DNA from: JADKAV01 sp963733395
GTDB lineage: Bacteria > Actinomycetota > Actinomycetes > S36-B12 > UBA10799
Assembly (NCBI GenBank): GCA_963733395.1
Contig: CAVTCZ010000019.1
Coordinates: 372,001 to 436,000, forward strand
Direction of reading: 5' to 3'
DNA length: 64,000 nucleotides
The notes beneath the pieces are model-generated. The model was given only the letters and a program-made list of their open reading frames with translations, had not been told where the DNA came from and did no database searches. Of the stretch, positions 48,256 to 56,786 are shown one piece after another (position 1 is the first letter of the stretch; every line of letters begins with the position of its first letter). Made by a program: the position numbers and the translations under genes.

Positions 48256-48812
48256 CCGCGACCTCGACGCAGCCGCGTCTCAAGCAGCGCTACAACGACG
48301 AGATCAAGGCCGCGCTGAAGGAACAGCTCGGCCTGGCCAACGTCATGCAGGTCCCCTCCGTGACCAAGGTTGTCGTGAACATGGGTGTCGGCGACGCCGC
48401 CCGGGACAGCAAGCTCATGGACGGCGCCGTGCGCGACCTGGCCACCATCACCGGCCAGAAGCCGCAGGTGACCCGGGCCCGCAAGTCCATCGCGCAGTTC
48501 AAGTTGCGCGAGGGGCAGCCGATCGGGGCCCACACCACCCTGCGCGGCGACCGGATGTGGGAGTTCCTGGACCGGCTGATGTCGGTGGCGCTCCCGCGTA
48601 TCCGTGACTTCCGCGGGCTGTCGCCGCGGCAGTTCGACGGCCGGGGCAACTACACCTTCGGGCTGACCGAGCAGGTCATGTTCCCCGAGGTGGACCAAGA
48701 CAAGGTGGACCGCGCCCGCGGTATGGATGTGACCATCGTGACCAGTGCGGTCGACGACGAGGGCGGCCGCGCGCTGCTCACGCTGCTCGGCATGCCGTTC
48801 AAGGAGAACTGA
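48252..48812 (+). CDS. rplE: 50S ribosomal protein L5
   Basis: 186 residues, 5S rRNA binder; VPSVTKVVVNMGVGDAA, TGQKPQVTRARKSIAQFKLR and FPEVDQDKVDRARGMDV are diagnostic. Two bases before rpsN. Confidence 0.98.
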   Translation: MTATSTQPRLKQRYNDEIKAALKEQLGLANVMQVPSVTKVVVNMGVGDAARDSKLMDGAVRDLATITGQKPQVTRARKSIAQFKLREGQPIGAHTTLRGDRMWEFLDRLMSVALPRIRDFRGLSPRQFDGRGNYTFGLTEQVMFPEVDQDKVDRARGMDVTIVTSAVDDEGGRALLTLLGMPFKEN

Positions 48813-48814
48813 CC

Positions 48815-49000
48815 ATGGCCAAGAAGGCTTTGATCGAGAAGTCCAGCAAGAAGCCGAAGTTCAAGGTGCGCGGCTACACCCGGTGCAACCGGTGCGGCCG
48901 GCCCCACTCGGTGTACCGCAAGTTCGGGCTGTGCCGTGTGTGCCTTCGGGAGATGGCACACCGCGGCGAACTGCCCGGCGTCACGAAGAGCAGCTGGTAG
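48815..49000 (+). CDS. rpsN: 30S ribosomal protein S14, zinc-binding type
   Basis: 61 residues, the short type Z form. Zinc ligands are CNRCGRP and CRVCLRE, two CxxC pairs. The usual actinobacterial operon form; a zinc-free copy for zinc starvation may exist elsewhere. Confidence 0.97.
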   Translation: MAKKALIEKSSKKPKFKVRGYTRCNRCGRPHSVYRKFGLCRVCLREMAHRGELPGVTKSSW

Positions 49001-49055
49001 AAACCCCCGGACGCCGAAGGTCCGTACGGAAACCACGGCGAGAGAGAAGAACCCC

Positions 49056-49454
49056 ATGAGCATGACCGACCCGATCGCAGACATGTTGACACGTCTGCGC
49101 AACGCCAGTGCGGCGCACCACGATGAGGTGGCGATGCCGCACTCCAAGATCAAAGAGGGGATCGCCACGATCCTCAAGTCCGAGGGCTACGTCGCCGACG
49201 TGCGCACCGAGGACGCCACCGTGGGTCGGACCCTCGTGGTGGGCCTGAAGTACGGCCCGAACCGCGAGCGCTCGATCTCCGGCATCCGCCGGGTGAGCAA
49301 GCCCGGTCTGCGGGTCTACGCCAAGCGCGGGGGCATGCCCCGCGTGCTGGGCGGCCTGGGCATCGCCATCATCTCCACCTCGTCGGGTCTGTTGACCGAC
49401 CGACAGGCCGAGCAGAAAGGCGTGGGCGGGGAAGTCCTCGCCTACGTCTGGTAA
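49056..49454 (+). CDS. rpsH: 30S ribosomal protein S8
   Basis: 132 residues; MTDPIADMLTRLRNASAAHH start and the C-terminal ISTSSGLLTDRQAEQKGVGG. In E. coli S8 represses the spc operon. The 55-base gap after rpsN has GGACGCCGAAGGTCC-like weak pairing only. Confidence 0.98.
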   Translation: MSMTDPIADMLTRLRNASAAHHDEVAMPHSKIKEGIATILKSEGYVADVRTEDATVGRTLVVGLKYGPNRERSISGIRRVSKPGLRVYAKRGGMPRVLGGLGIAIISTSSGLLTDRQAEQKGVGGEVLAYVW

Positions 49455-49463
49455 GGGACCGAC

Positions 49464-50000
49464 ATGTCGCGCATTGGCAAGAACCCGGTACCGGTTCCCA
49501 GCGGTGTCACCGTGGCCATCGACGGCCAGTCGGTCACCGTGACCGGCCCGAAGGGTTCGCTGACCCACGTGGTCGCCGAACCGATCACGGTCGAGCAGAC
49601 CGACGGTGTCATCGAGGTGAAGCGCCCCAACGACGAGCGCCGCAGCAAGTCGCTGCACGGCTTGAGCCGCACGCTGATCTCCAACATGGTGATCGGCGTG
49701 ACCGAGGGCTACAGCAAGACCCTGGAGATCTCCGGAACCGGTTACCGCGTGGTTCCCAAGGGTCAGGGCCTGGAGTTCTCACTGGGCTTCAGTCACCCCG
49801 TCCAGATCGATGCCCCCGAGGGCATCAGCTTCCAGGTCGAGGGTCCGACGAAGTTCACCGTGTCGGGCACCGACAAGCAGATGGTCGGCGAGGTGGCTGC
49901 GAACATCCGCAAGCTGCGCAAGCCAGACCCGTACAAGGCCAAGGGAATCCGGTACTCCGGCGAGCACATCCGCCGCAAGGCCGGAAAGGCAGGTAAGTGA
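49464..50000 (+). CDS. rplF: 50S ribosomal protein L6
   Basis: 178 residues, two similar domains; MSRIGKNPVPVPSGVTV start and PDPYKAKGIRYSGEHIRRKA end. Its stop overlaps the rplR start by one base. Confidence 0.98.
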   Translation: MSRIGKNPVPVPSGVTVAIDGQSVTVTGPKGSLTHVVAEPITVEQTDGVIEVKRPNDERRSKSLHGLSRTLISNMVIGVTEGYSKTLEISGTGYRVVPKGQGLEFSLGFSHPVQIDAPEGISFQVEGPTKFTVSGTDKQMVGEVAANIRKLRKPDPYKAKGIRYSGEHIRRKAGKAGK

Positions 50001-50380
50001 TGAGCGTTGTAACGAAACTCGGTTCCGGGTCCAAGCGGTCTGTCTCGCGCAGCCGTCGGCACTCCCGGGTCCGCAAGAAGGTCACCGGCACGACCGCGCG
50101 CCCGCGCCTGGTCGTGTTCCGCTCGACGCGGCACATCGAGGCCCAGATCGTGGACGACACCGCCGGGAAGACCCTGGCGGCGGCCTCGACGATGGAGCCC
50201 GATGTCCGCGCGGCCGACGGGGACAAGACCGCCAAGGCGCAGTCGGTCGGCAAGTTGATCGGCGAGCGCGCCAAAGACGCCGGGGTGACCTCCGTGGTGT
50301 TCGACCGGGGTGGCTACCGCTACCACGGTCGCGTCGCCGCCGTCGCCGACGGCGCCCGTGAAGCCGGCCTGGAGTTCTAG
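50000..50380 (+). CDS. rplR: 50S ribosomal protein L18
   Basis: 126 residues, 5S rRNA binder; basic N-terminus SRSRRHSRVRKKVTGT, then RPRLVVFRSTRHIEAQIVDD and VVFDRGGYRYHGRVAAVAD. Confidence 0.98.
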   Translation: MSVVTKLGSGSKRSVSRSRRHSRVRKKVTGTTARPRLVVFRSTRHIEAQIVDDTAGKTLAAASTMEPDVRAADGDKTAKAQSVGKLIGERAKDAGVTSVVFDRGGYRYHGRVAAVADGAREAGLEF

Positions 50381-50387
50381 GAGAGAT

Positions 50388-50963
50388 ATGTCGAATCAGA
50401 ATCGTTCAGGCCGCGACCGCCGCGATGGCGGCCGCAACGCGGAGAAGTCGCAGTACCTCGAGCGGGTGGTGAACATCAACCGCGTCGCGAAGGTCGTCAA
50501 GGGTGGCCGCCGGTTCAGCTTCACCGCGCTGGTGGTCGTCGGTGACGGCGACGGCATGGTGGGTGTCGGCTACGGCAAGGCCAAGGAGGTGCCGGCCGCG
50601 ATCGCCAAGGGCGTCGAGGAGGCCAAGAAGCACTTCTTCAAGGTCCCGCGCATCCAGGGCACCATCCCGCACCCGATCGTGGGTGAGGACAGTGCCGGCG
50701 TCGTGCTGCTGCGCCCGGCATCGCCGGGTACCGGTGTCATCGCCGGTGGCCCGGTGCGCGCCGTGCTGGAGTGTGCCGGTGTGCACGACGTGCTGAGCAA
50801 GTCGCTCGGATCGGACAACGCACTGAACATCGTGCGGGCGACCGTCAAGGCACTGCAGGAGCTCGAGCGTCCCGAGGAGGTGGCGGCCCGCCGCGGCCTG
50901 CCGCTGGAAGACGTCGCCCCGGCCGCGCTGCTGCGCGCCCAGGCGGCGGGGACGGGGTCCTGA
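50388..50963 (+). CDS. rpsE: 30S ribosomal protein S5
   Basis: 191 residues; RVVNINRVAKVVKGGRRFSF and GVGYGKAKEVPAAIAKG are canonical; the spectinomycin loop region is unchanged. Its stop overlaps rpmD by one base. Confidence 0.98.
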   Translation: MSNQNRSGRDRRDGGRNAEKSQYLERVVNINRVAKVVKGGRRFSFTALVVVGDGDGMVGVGYGKAKEVPAAIAKGVEEAKKHFFKVPRIQGTIPHPIVGEDSAGVVLLRPASPGTGVIAGGPVRAVLECAGVHDVLSKSLGSDNALNIVRATVKALQELERPEEVAARRGLPLEDVAPAALLRAQAAGTGS

Positions 50964-51148
50964 TGGCCAAGCTCAAGGTGACCCAGACCAGGTCCCCGAT
51001 CGGCGGTACCGAGAACCAGCGCGCGACGCTGCGTTCGCTGGGACTGCGCAAGATCGGCCAGACCGTCGAGATCGAAGACCGTCCCGAACTGCGGGGCATG
51101 GTCAACACCGTCATCCACCTGGTGGCGGTCGAGGAGGTTGAACGATGA
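50963..51148 (+). CDS. rpmD: 50S ribosomal protein L30
   Basis: 61 residues; LKVTQTRSPIGGTENQRATL and LGLRKIGQTVEIEDRPELRG are diagnostic. It overlaps rplO by 4 bases. Confidence 0.97.
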   Translation: MAKLKVTQTRSPIGGTENQRATLRSLGLRKIGQTVEIEDRPELRGMVNTVIHLVAVEEVER

Positions 51149-51585
51149 CGCTCAAGGTGCATCACCTGCGGCCGGCCCCCGGGGCCAAGACCGCGAAGAC
51201 GCGCAAGGGCCGCGGTGAGGGCTCGAAGGGCAAGACCGCCGGTCGCGGGACCAAAGGCACGAGGGCCCGTAACACCGTGTCCGCCGGGTTCGAGGGTGGT
51301 CAGACTCCGCTGCACATGCGGCTGCCGAAGTTGAAGGGCTTCAAGAGCCCCAACAAGGTGACCTTCCAGGTCGTGAACCTGGCCCAGATCCAGGCGCTGT
51401 TCCCGGACGGTGGCGAGGTCACGAAGGCGGAACTGGTGGCCAAGGGTGCGGTCCGCAAGAACCAGCCCGTGAAGGTGCTCGGCAACGGCGACATCTCCGT
51501 GGCCGTGCAGGTGCGCGTGGACGCAGCATCGGCCACCGCGAAGAGCAAGATCGAGGCTGCCGGCGGTTCGGTGACCACCGCCTGA
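51145..51585 (+). CDS. rplO: 50S ribosomal protein L15
   Basis: 146 residues; HHLRPAPGAKTAKTRKGRGE and GFEGGQTPLHMRLPKLKGF. Usually secY follows directly; here a terminator, repeats and a flavoprotein gene lie between. Confidence 0.98.
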   Translation: MTLKVHHLRPAPGAKTAKTRKGRGEGSKGKTAGRGTKGTRARNTVSAGFEGGQTPLHMRLPKLKGFKSPNKVTFQVVNLAQIQALFPDGGEVTKAELVAKGAVRKNQPVKVLGNGDISVAVQVRVDAASATAKSKIEAAGGSVTTA

Positions 51586-51598
51586 GGTTTCGGTTCGC

Positions 51599-51630
51599 AA
51601 AGGGGCGTCGGGATGACCCGGCGCCCCTTT
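51599..51630 (+). terminator. Terminator of the rplN-rplO block
   Basis: AAAGGGGCG, a T-G wobble and CGGG pair with CCCG and CGCCCCTTT around an ATGA loop: 14 stem positions, starting 13 bases after the rplO stop. It separates secY from the ribosomal-protein transcript. Confidence 0.85.
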
Positions 51631-51659
51631 GGCATGCCCGGGGGGCCACGCCGCGTCTT

Positions 51660-51710
51660 CTGTGACGAAATCGCAGCAACACGCCAGGCGTGTCACGTCG
51701 ATTCCGTGCC
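51660..51710. repeat. Short palindromic words related to intergenic repeats
   Basis: TGTGACGAAATCGCAGCAAC resembles the family-1 unit, and ACACGCCAGGCGTGTCACG is an almost perfect palindrome. A degenerate relative, judged by eye. Confidence 0.35.
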
Positions 51711-51751
51711 GAAGCCAGCGTGATGCGGCAGTCGCGGCCCACCCGCTGGTG

Positions 51752-51813
51752 AGAGGTTGTCCCGTTGGTTAGCGAAAACACGCGTGTCTTCTCTAACCAA
51801 CGGCACAACCTCT
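51752..51813 (+). repeat. Family-4 foldback element, copy F
   Basis: Left arm 51752-51772 (AGAGGTTGTCCCGTTGGTTAG, split as AGAGGTTGT, C, CCGTTGGTTAG) pairs with 51793-51813 at 20 of 21 positions. The apex contains the palindrome ACACGCGTGT. An additional GGTTAG word lies just outside on the right, inverted. Confidence 0.8.
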
Positions 51814-51940
51814 AACCAAGTGCGGCGGAAGGCCCGGACGGGTGGATCTGAGGCAGCCACACGGCGGTTCGATCATGCCACCCGTGCGAATGCCGCCGGC
51901 CGGACAGCGACGCCGCCGATTGTCGCCATACCGTGGGTCC

Positions 51941-53263
51941 GTGCACCGCCGCACCTTCCTGCTCGGTTCGACGGCTGCAGTGTGCCTGGCCTGCGCGCCC
52001 AGGGATGGCGGCACCACCCATCCGCCACCCGCGTCCTACACCGGCAGTCTCGTCACGCGCTGGGACACCGACCCCTGGGCGCGCGGCTCATACTCCGCAC
52101 TGCCGACCGGCAGTTCCTGGCGGGTGCGCCAGACGCTGGCCGAGACGGTGGTCGACGGTCGAGTGGTGCTCGCCGGTGAGTACCTGGCCACCGACTACCC
52201 GGCTACGGTGCACGGGGCGTATCTGGCCGGCCAACGGGCCGCCCGCCGACTGCTCGAGGTCGTACCGGATGCGCAGTCGGTGGTCGTCGTCGGTGCCGGC
52301 ATCGCCGGGTTGCGGGCGGCGCAGGCGTTGCGGGCGGCCGGCCGGACCGTCACCGTCATCGAGGCGCGTGACCGGGTCGGCGGGCGTATCCACACCGACA
52401 CCTCCTTGGGGGTGCCGCTGGAGCGCGGTGCCGCCTGGATCCACGGCGTGACCGGCAACCCCATGGTCGAGGTGGTCCGGCAGGCGGGCCTGGGACTGGT
52501 GCCGACGGCCTTCGACGATGCGCTGGCCAGGGACTACGCCAGCGGCGGCCCGGCAAAGGGGGTGGGCGCCGCGGAGGCCGCACTGTGGCGGGCTGTGGAT
52601 GCGGTGGCAGCACGCAAACCGGATGCCCGGGATTCCGTGGCGACCGCGCTGGCGCAGCAGGGCTGGTCCCCGGACAGCGCGCCGAAGCAGTTGGCCCAGA
52701 TGAGCGAGTTGGTGATGGAGTACGGCGTCGATCTGGATCGCCTGGGCGCCCAGGCGCTCTGGGAGGGCAACTTCTACCGGGGCGGCGACGAACTCGTGCA
52801 GGGCGGCTTCAGCGCCGTGCCCGAGATGCTGGCTGAGGACCTGGATGTGCGATTGGGCATGCCGGTCACGGAGGTGGTGGTGGAGTCGGGCCGAGTCGTT
52901 GCGCCCATCGCCGCCGACGCCGCCGTGGTTGCGGTGCCGCTGGCGCTGTTGCAGGTGGGCTCTCCGCGGCTGGCTCTGCCGAGCGCTGCGCGCGCCGCCC
53001 TCGATGCCTTGATCACCGGCAACCTGGAGAAGGTCTTCCTGCGGTACCCGGATCGCTGGTGGCCCGGGGTGCAGGTCATGCAGATCATGTCCAGCCCCGA
53101 TCAGCGGTGGTCGGAGTGGTACGACCTGATGGCTCTCACCGGCGCTCCAGTTGTGTTCGGGTTCTCCGGGGGTGCCTCCGCGCGGGCTCGATCCGCCGAC
53201 GACGCGGTCGTGGCAGCAGAGGCGGCCGCTGTTCTGGAATCCGGCTACCTGCCACGGGGCTAG
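51941..53263 (+). CDS. Circularly permuted flavin amine oxidase-like lipoprotein
   Basis: A 440-residue flavoprotein related to monoamine/polyamine oxidases but with its motifs rearranged. Residues 1-18 form a Tat-like lipoprotein signal (HRRTFLLG, then CLAC with Cys18). Residues about 36-105 are the segment that normally ends the family: VTRWDTDPWARGSYS, then AGEYLATDYPATVHGAYLAG. Only then comes the Rossmann motif VVGAGIAGL (116-124) and EARDRVGGR, normally at the N-terminus, followed by LERGAAWIHG and the substrate domain. The protein ends where the moved segment would begin. GTG at 51941 is chosen for the signal; in-frame starts exist at 51842, 51875 and 51890. Substrate unknown. Confidence 0.82.
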   Translation: MHRRTFLLGSTAAVCLACAPRDGGTTHPPPASYTGSLVTRWDTDPWARGSYSALPTGSSWRVRQTLAETVVDGRVVLAGEYLATDYPATVHGAYLAGQRAARRLLEVVPDAQSVVVVGAGIAGLRAAQALRAAGRTVTVIEARDRVGGRIHTDTSLGVPLERGAAWIHGVTGNPMVEVVRQAGLGLVPTAFDDALARDYASGGPAKGVGAAEAALWRAVDAVAARKPDARDSVATALAQQGWSPDSAPKQLAQMSELVMEYGVDLDRLGAQALWEGNFYRGGDELVQGGFSAVPEMLAEDLDVRLGMPVTEVVVESGRVVAPIAADAAVVAVPLALLQVGSPRLALPSAARAALDALITGNLEKVFLRYPDRWWPGVQVMQIMSSPDQRWSEWYDLMALTGAPVVFGFSGGASARARSADDAVVAAEAAAVLESGYLPRG

Positions 53264-53518
53264 TCGCGGGCACGGCGCACCGCCATCGGTCACCGAACGA
53301 CCTGTTTGGGGAGCAGTACATCGGGCTGGTTCTCGCGCCCGATCTGGCCGGATTCTCCTGGATGCGAGCTTGCGGGCACGCCTGCACCGAGGCCGAACCC
53401 GGACTGTCTTTGCCCTCGCGCCGCCCAACCCCACCGTCGGCGGGCGGACGCTTGCTACCCTCAGGGTCAGTACCGACCAACTTCGCGTGCGCACCGAACC
53501 GGTGCGCGAGGAGGATCT
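53264..53518 (+). promoter_or_regulatory. secY upstream region
   Basis: No gene that I can support. CTTGCTACCCT near 53451-53461 offers a possible -10 (TACCCT) about 60 bases before the secY start; no good -35. GAGGAGG at 53508-53514 is the secY ribosome-binding site. Confidence 0.35.
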
Positions 53519-54818
53519 TTGCTCTCGCAATTCGCTGCGGCGTTCCGCACCCCGGACCTTCGCAACAAGATCCTGTTCACGCTCGGCCTGATCGCGATCT
53601 ACCGGACCGGTGCGATCATCCCCACACCCGGTGTCGACTACGGCTCCATCCAGACCTGTCTGGCGCTGGTCGAAGGCAACTCGCTGTATGGATTGATCAA
53701 CCTCTTCAGTGGCGGCGCGCTGCTGCAGTTGAGCATCTTCGCGCTGGGCATCATGCCGTACATCACGGCGAGCATCATCATTCAGTTGCTGACCGTCGTG
53801 ATCCCGCGGCTGGAGACCCTGCGCAAGGAGGGGCAGTCCGGCCAGGCCAAGATGACCCAGTACACGCGGTATCTGACGATCGGCCTGTCGGTGCTGCAGG
53901 CCACCGCGTTCATCTCCTTGGCCCGCACCCCGGGTCAGCTGTTCACCGGCTGCAACGAGAACCTGATCCCGAACCAGTCGATCCCGCTGATCCTCACCAT
54001 GATCCTGACCATGACCGCCGGTGCGGCCGTGCTGATGTGGTTCGGCGAGCTGATCACCGACCGCGGTGTGGGCAACGGTATGTCCCTGCTGATCTTCGTG
54101 AGCATCATCGCCGGCATGCCGGGGCAGTTCTACTCGATCTACGTCTCCCGCGGTGCGTTCGTCCTTGCCACTGACGCTCGCGGTCGGTGTCGTGATCATC
54201 GGCGCAGTCGTCTACGTGGAACAGGCCCAGCGCCGGATCCCCGTCCAGTACGCCAAGAAGATGGTGGGCTCGCGGTTGATGGGCGGCGCCTCCACCTACA
54301 TCCCGCTGAAGGTCAACATGGCCGGTGTGATCCCCGTGATCTTCGCGTCCTCGCTGCTGTACATCCCGCAGTTGCTGGCGACCGTCAGCGGCAACACCAA
54401 CTCCGAGTGGGGCGTCTGGATCCAGCGCAACCTCTCGCGCGGCACGGAACCGCTCTACATCCTGTTCTACGTCGCGATGATCATCTTCTTCGCGTACTTC
54501 TACGTGTCGATCACCTTCAACCCCGTCGAGGTGAGCGACAACATGAAGAAGTACGGCGGGTTCATCCCCGGCATCCGGGCGGGCAAGCCGACCGAGCAGT
54601 ACCTCAGTTACGTTCTCAGCCGTCTGACCTTCCCGGGGTCGATCTACCTGGCGGTGGTCGCGGTCATACCCTTGTACGCCTTCGGGGCGCTCGGTGTGGG
54701 GCAGAGTTTCATCTTCGGTGGCACCTCTCTGCTGATCATGGTGGGTGTCGGACTCGATACGGTGAAGCAGATCGAGGCACAACTTCAGCAACGCAGCTAC
54801 GAAGGGTTCTTGCGATAA
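53519..54818 (+). CDS. secY: Preprotein translocase subunit SecY, one extra base in sequence
   Basis: Central channel of the Sec translocon, about 432 residues and ten membrane helices after correction. TTG start: LLSQFAAAFRTPDLRNKILF matches the usual actinobacterial SecY start and follows GAGGAGG. The first frame covers helices 1-5 (IFALGIMPYITASIIIQLL is diagnostic) and loses sense after RGAFVLA near 54170. The next frame continues LTLAVGVVIIGAVVYVEQAQ to the normal C-terminus. SecY is essential, so an inserted A near 54170 is most likely an error. Its stop overlaps adk. Confidence 0.92.
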
Positions 54819-55381
54819 TGCGCATTGTTCTCATGGGCCCGCCCGGAGCGGGCAAGGGTACGCAGGCTGCTCTGATCGCCGAGGACCTGGACGTGCCGCA
54901 CATCTCGACCGGTGAGATCTTCCGGGCGAACCTCGCCAAGGGCACCCCGCTGGGGGTGGAGGCCAAGCGCTACATGGAGGCCGGTGAGTACGTGCCCGAC
55001 GAGGTGACGAACTCGATGGTGGCCGCCCGACTGGCCGAGCAGGACGCGGCAGGCGGCTTCATCCTCGACGGCTACCCGCGCACGCTGGCCCAGGTGGGGG
55101 AGTTGGACACCATCCTGTCGGGCTTGGGCACCGCTCTGGACAAGGTCGTGGAGATCACCGCCGACACCGACGAGGTGGTCGCCCGTCTGCTCAACCGCGC
55201 TCAGGAGCAGGGCCGCGCAGATGACACCGAGGAGGTCATCCGCCGGCGCATGGACGTCTACGCCGAGCAGACCGCGCCGCTGGTCAAGGTCTACTCGGAG
55301 CGGGGCTTGTTGGTGAAGGTCGACGGCATGGGCTCGATGGACGAGGTCACCCGACGGCTGCTGGCGGCTCTGGGGCACTAG
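54818..55381 (+). CDS. adk: Adenylate kinase
   Basis: AMP + ATP to 2 ADP. 187 residues, the short form with a reduced lid, as in other actinobacteria. P-loop GPPGAGKGTQ (7-16), AMP site STGEIFRAN and DGYPRTLAQ, lid region RADDTEEVIRRRMDVY. It overlaps secY and map by one base each. Confidence 0.97.
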   Translation: MRIVLMGPPGAGKGTQAALIAEDLDVPHISTGEIFRANLAKGTPLGVEAKRYMEAGEYVPDEVTNSMVAARLAEQDAAGGFILDGYPRTLAQVGELDTILSGLGTALDKVVEITADTDEVVARLLNRAQEQGRADDTEEVIRRRMDVYAEQTAPLVKVYSERGLLVKVDGMGSMDEVTRRLLAALGH

Positions 55382-56208
55382 TGTTCCGTCGCCACCCCAA
55401 GCTCCAGATCAAGACCGACGAGCAGATCGGCCTGATGCGGCAGGCCGGACTCGTGGTGGCCGACGCCCTGGACGCTGTGGCCGCCGCGGTCGCGCCGGGC
55501 GTCACCGGACGCACGTTGGACCGGATCGCCGAAGAGGTCATCCGCGGGGCTGGGGCAGTGCCCTCGTTCCTCGGCTATCACGGCTACCCCGCGAGCATCT
55601 GCGTGAGCATCGACAACGCCATCGTCCACGGGATCCCCAACGACACCGGACTGCATGAAGGTGCGCTGGTCAGCATCGACTGTGGCGCCATCCTCGGCGG
55701 TTGGCACGGCGACGCTGCGATCACCGTGCCGGTCGGTGAGGTGGGAAGCGGCGCGCAGGGCCTTTCCGACATCACCCGCTCAGCCATGTGGCACGGCGTG
55801 GCGCACGCCCGGCCGGGGGGTCGGCTCACCGACGTCGGCGCGGCGGTGGAGCGCACCATCCGCGGTGCGGCCCACGACTACGGGATCGTCCGCGAGTACG
55901 TGGGCCACGGCATCGGTACCGAGATGCACATGCTGCCGGACGTTCCCAACGTCGGGCCCGCCGGCCGCGGCCCGGATCTGGTCGCCGGGGTGGTGCTCGC
56001 CGTGGAGCCGATGATCACGCTGGGTTCGCCGGAGAACGTGACCTTGCCCGACGGCTGGACCGTGGTGACGATGGACGGATCGCTGGCTGCGCACTGGGAG
56101 CACACCGTGGCGGTCACTTCCACCGGCCCCTGGGTGCTGACCGCGCGCGACGGTGGCCGGGCGGAGTTCGAGCGGTTGGGCGTGCAGATCTCCGCGATGG
56201 CCCGGTGA
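55381..56208 (+). CDS. map: Type I methionine aminopeptidase
   Basis: Removes initiator methionine. 275 residues. Metal ligands are visible in SIDCGAILGGWHGDAAIT (two Asp), VGHGIGTEMH (His), AVEPMITLG (Glu) and WEHTVAVT (Glu). GTG start sharing a base with the adk stop. Its last 100 bases (from VAVTSTGPWVLT) occur again, diverged, at 56300-56406, with a repeat element between. Confidence 0.97.
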   Translation: MFRRHPKLQIKTDEQIGLMRQAGLVVADALDAVAAAVAPGVTGRTLDRIAEEVIRGAGAVPSFLGYHGYPASICVSIDNAIVHGIPNDTGLHEGALVSIDCGAILGGWHGDAAITVPVGEVGSGAQGLSDITRSAMWHGVAHARPGGRLTDVGAAVERTIRGAAHDYGIVREYVGHGIGTEMHMLPDVPNVGPAGRGPDLVAGVVLAVEPMITLGSPENVTLPDGWTVVTMDGSLAAHWEHTVAVTSTGPWVLTARDGGRAEFERLGVQISAMAR

Positions 56209-56209
56209 T

Positions 56210-56298
56210 TGTGACGACGTTGTGGGGTCCGGGATCTGGTTTGTGACGACGTTGCGGGATCCGGCGGGTGGCAGAACCGCGCACCTTCGTGACAACGA
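56210..56298 (+). repeat. Family-1 foldback element, partial copy C
   Basis: Two forward units, TTGTGACGACGTTGTGGGG (56210) and TTTGTGACGACGTTGCGGG (56240), and one inverted unit CACCTTCGTGACAA (56282). The second inverted unit of the full elements is missing; duplicated map sequence starts there instead. Confidence 0.7.
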
Positions 56299-56299
56299 G

Positions 56300-56406
56300 C
56301 GGCGGTTACTTCGACGGGGCCCTGGGTGCTCACCTCCCGCGAGGGCGGCCGGGCGGAGTCCGAACGGTTGGGTGCGCAGATCTCCGTCCTCACCGGGGTG
56401 ACGTGA
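56300..56406 (+). pseudogene. Duplicated 3' end of map
   Basis: Translates as AVTSTGPWVLTSREGGRA then ESERLGAQISVLTGVT and a stop. This parallels the genuine map end (AVTSTGPWVLTARDGGRA, EFERLGVQISAMAR, stop) residue for residue until the last few. The frame and stop are preserved, so this may be the original gene end displaced by the event that placed the repeat. Confidence 0.75.
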
Positions 56407-56462
56407 CAAAGCCCGCAAACCGGGCATGGTAGGCCCCCTAGCCGTGCGCGGCGGGCATGCTT

Positions 56463-56468
56463 TACACT
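56463..56468 (+). promoter_or_regulatory. Possible infA promoter -10
   Basis: TACACT within TTTACACTCG, 79 bases before infA. No clear -35. A promoter is expected because the duplicated map end and repeat interrupt the operon. Confidence 0.4.
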
Positions 56469-56546
56469 CGAACAGAGGGCAAACGCTCTTCGCCTGCGGC
56501 ACGACATGCCGCACAATCCGCAGACAATCGGACGACTGGATCTCGC

Positions 56547-56768
56547 ATGGCTAAGAAGGACGACGCGATCGAGCTGGAAGGCACGATCGTTGAATCTCTT
56601 CCCAATGCGATGTTCCGCGTCGAGTTGGACAACGGCCACAAGGTCCTTGCCCACATCTCCGGCAAGATGCGGATGCACTACATCCGGATCCTTCCGGATG
56701 ACCGAGTGGTCGTGGAGCTCTCGCCCTACGACTTGACCCGGGGACGCATCGTCTACCGGTACAAGTGA
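56547..56768 (+). CDS. infA: Translation initiation factor IF-1
   Basis: 73 residues, OB fold; MAKKDDAIELEGTIVESLPN and KMRMHYIRILPDDRV are canonical. Followed by rpmJ after 18 bases. Confidence 0.98.
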   Translation: MAKKDDAIELEGTIVESLPNAMFRVELDNGHKVLAHISGKMRMHYIRILPDDRVVVELSPYDLTRGRIVYRYK

Positions 56769-56786
56769 GGAACCAGCAGGACACCG

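Noticed and set aside
54150..54190. Programmed frameshift in secY
   Set aside because: No slippery heptamer, internal Shine-Dalgarno at proper spacing or downstream stop arrangement; other genes in the window show the same kind of extra base.
52088..54199. 703-residue minus-strand frame opposite the flavoprotein and secY
   Set aside because: Antisense to two recognisable proteins and no domain of its own.
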